Positions 63,658 to 64,000 of a DNA stretch of 64,000 nucleotides are shown here, one piece after another. Every line of letters begins with the position of its first letter. Positions within the stretch are counted from its first letter, which is position 1. The position numbers and the translations under genes were made by a program. The notes beneath the pieces were generated by a model. That model was not told the origin of the DNA, did no database searches, and saw nothing but the letters and a program-made list of their open reading frames with translations. The stretch comes from Nitrospira sp. (GTDB lineage: Bacteria; Nitrospirota; Nitrospiria; Nitrospirales; Nitrospiraceae): positions 1 to 64,000 of the forward strand of contig VOPT01000003.1 of NCBI GenBank assembly GCA_009594865.1, given 5' to 3'.

Positions 63658-64000
63658 TGACCTCAGAAACCCGCCATCGCCGGTTCATGGCCGAGATCAA
63701 CGTGATCCCGCTGGTGGACGTGGTGTTGGTGTTGCTCGTCATCTTCATGGTGACGGCGCCGATGTTGTATCGGGGCATGGACATCAATCTTCCCAAGTCT
63801 GCGAGCAATACGATTAAGCCTGAAGCGAGAGCGGTTTTGTCCATTGAGCGCGACCAGCGATTGTATTTGGATAAGGACGCGGTGAGTGTCGTGCAGTTGG
63901 AACGAAAACTGCGGGCGCTGAAGGATCAGAGCCCGGATGTGTCGCTGTATTTGCGCGCCGATCGGGATGTGCCGTATGGGATCGTCGTGCAAGTGATGGA
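63657..64000 (+). CDS. tolR: TolR/ExbD-family protein, 3' end outside the window
   Basis: The first 114 codons are seen. A single helix follows the conserved INVIPLVDVVLVLLVIFMVT, including the essential Asp. The periplasmic domain starts DINLPKSASNTIKPE. Starts by TGATG overlap with tolQ. The end is cut by the window edge. Confidence 0.93.
   Translation, partial: MTSETRHRRFMAEINVIPLVDVVLVLLVIFMVTAPMLYRGMDINLPKSASNTIKPEARAVLSIERDQRLYLDKDAVSVVQLERKLRALKDQSPDVSLYLRADRDVPYGIVVQVM

Noticed and set aside
1..64000. CRISPR arrays, rRNA genes, complete insertion sequences or prophage
   Set aside because: No regular spaced repeats, no rRNA-like sequence, no transposase or phage structural genes were seen on either strand.

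Overview
This 64 kb window looks like a chromosomal segment of a GC-rich Gram-negative bacterium, most likely a Nitrospira-type member of the Nitrospirota. The pointers are gene content and style: a FadL-like outer-membrane remnant, TolQ/TolR, TolC, a PEP-type BACON/FN3 secreted protein behind a perfect sigma-54 promoter, DUF5069, DUF1015 and DUF3467 proteins, and dispersed short intergenic repeats. The genus is judged from remembered family resemblance; no search was run.

Layout. 0-5 kb: ppk1, a secreted hypothetical protein and ilvD, all on the minus strand. 5-11.1 kb: an accessory, decaying zone with a FadL gene remnant butted against a truncated [14 protein letters not shown] surface protein, a DUF433/DUF5615 toxin-antitoxin pair with a nonsense toxin, an unidentified small pair, an intact HigBA pair with its operator palindrome, and a HEPN/MNT pair with both genes damaged. 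7.5-18.3 kb (interleaved with these modules, plus strand): a multi-gene export locus of DUF3467, GAF-HlyD (now a pseudogene), PqqD-like/site-2 protease/HlyD fusion, a minimal SecA-like ATPase, two periplasmic adaptors and TolC, closed by a 15-bp-stem terminator. This is the best candidate for an undescribed system: a SecA paralogue combined with type-I-secretion-like adaptors and a membrane protease.

18.3-25.6 kb (minus): PepSY and Spy-like periplasmic proteins, MarC, a DnaJ-like chaperone, then a complete sugar-type ABC importer (binding protein, two permeases, ATPase) containing a 124-bp imperfect palindrome. 25.8-30.9 kb: sigma-54 promoter plus BACON/FN3 protein, a VOC protein, alkylation repair (ogt, ada-alkA fusion), and a TtcA/TtuA-like thiolase with a nearby ubiquitin-like sulfur carrier. 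31-36.5 kb: a frameshifted SGNH hydrolase, galT, a GH57 glycosidase, VanZ-like and zinc-ribbon proteins. 36.7-44 kb: aldo/keto reductase, AmgK-MurU-like cell-wall recycling pair, an NtrC-type sigma-54 response regulator, DUF1015 and a polyprenyl diphosphate synthase.

44-50.3 kb: gltBD (glutamate synthase) with terminator. 50.5-58.3 kb: mostly envelope and hypothetical proteins (DUF5069, FKBP isomerase, polytopic membrane protein, SUMF1-like protein with an upstream coiled-coil lipoprotein, MBL-fold hydrolase, secreted DUF151 protein, PilZ). 58.3-64 kb: trpS, a TPR plus periplasmic-binding-protein fusion, a XerC/D recombinase, tRNA-Val and tRNA-Asp, and tolQ-tolR running off the edge. The flanks are ordinary housekeeping DNA; novelty and decay are concentrated at 5-18 kb.
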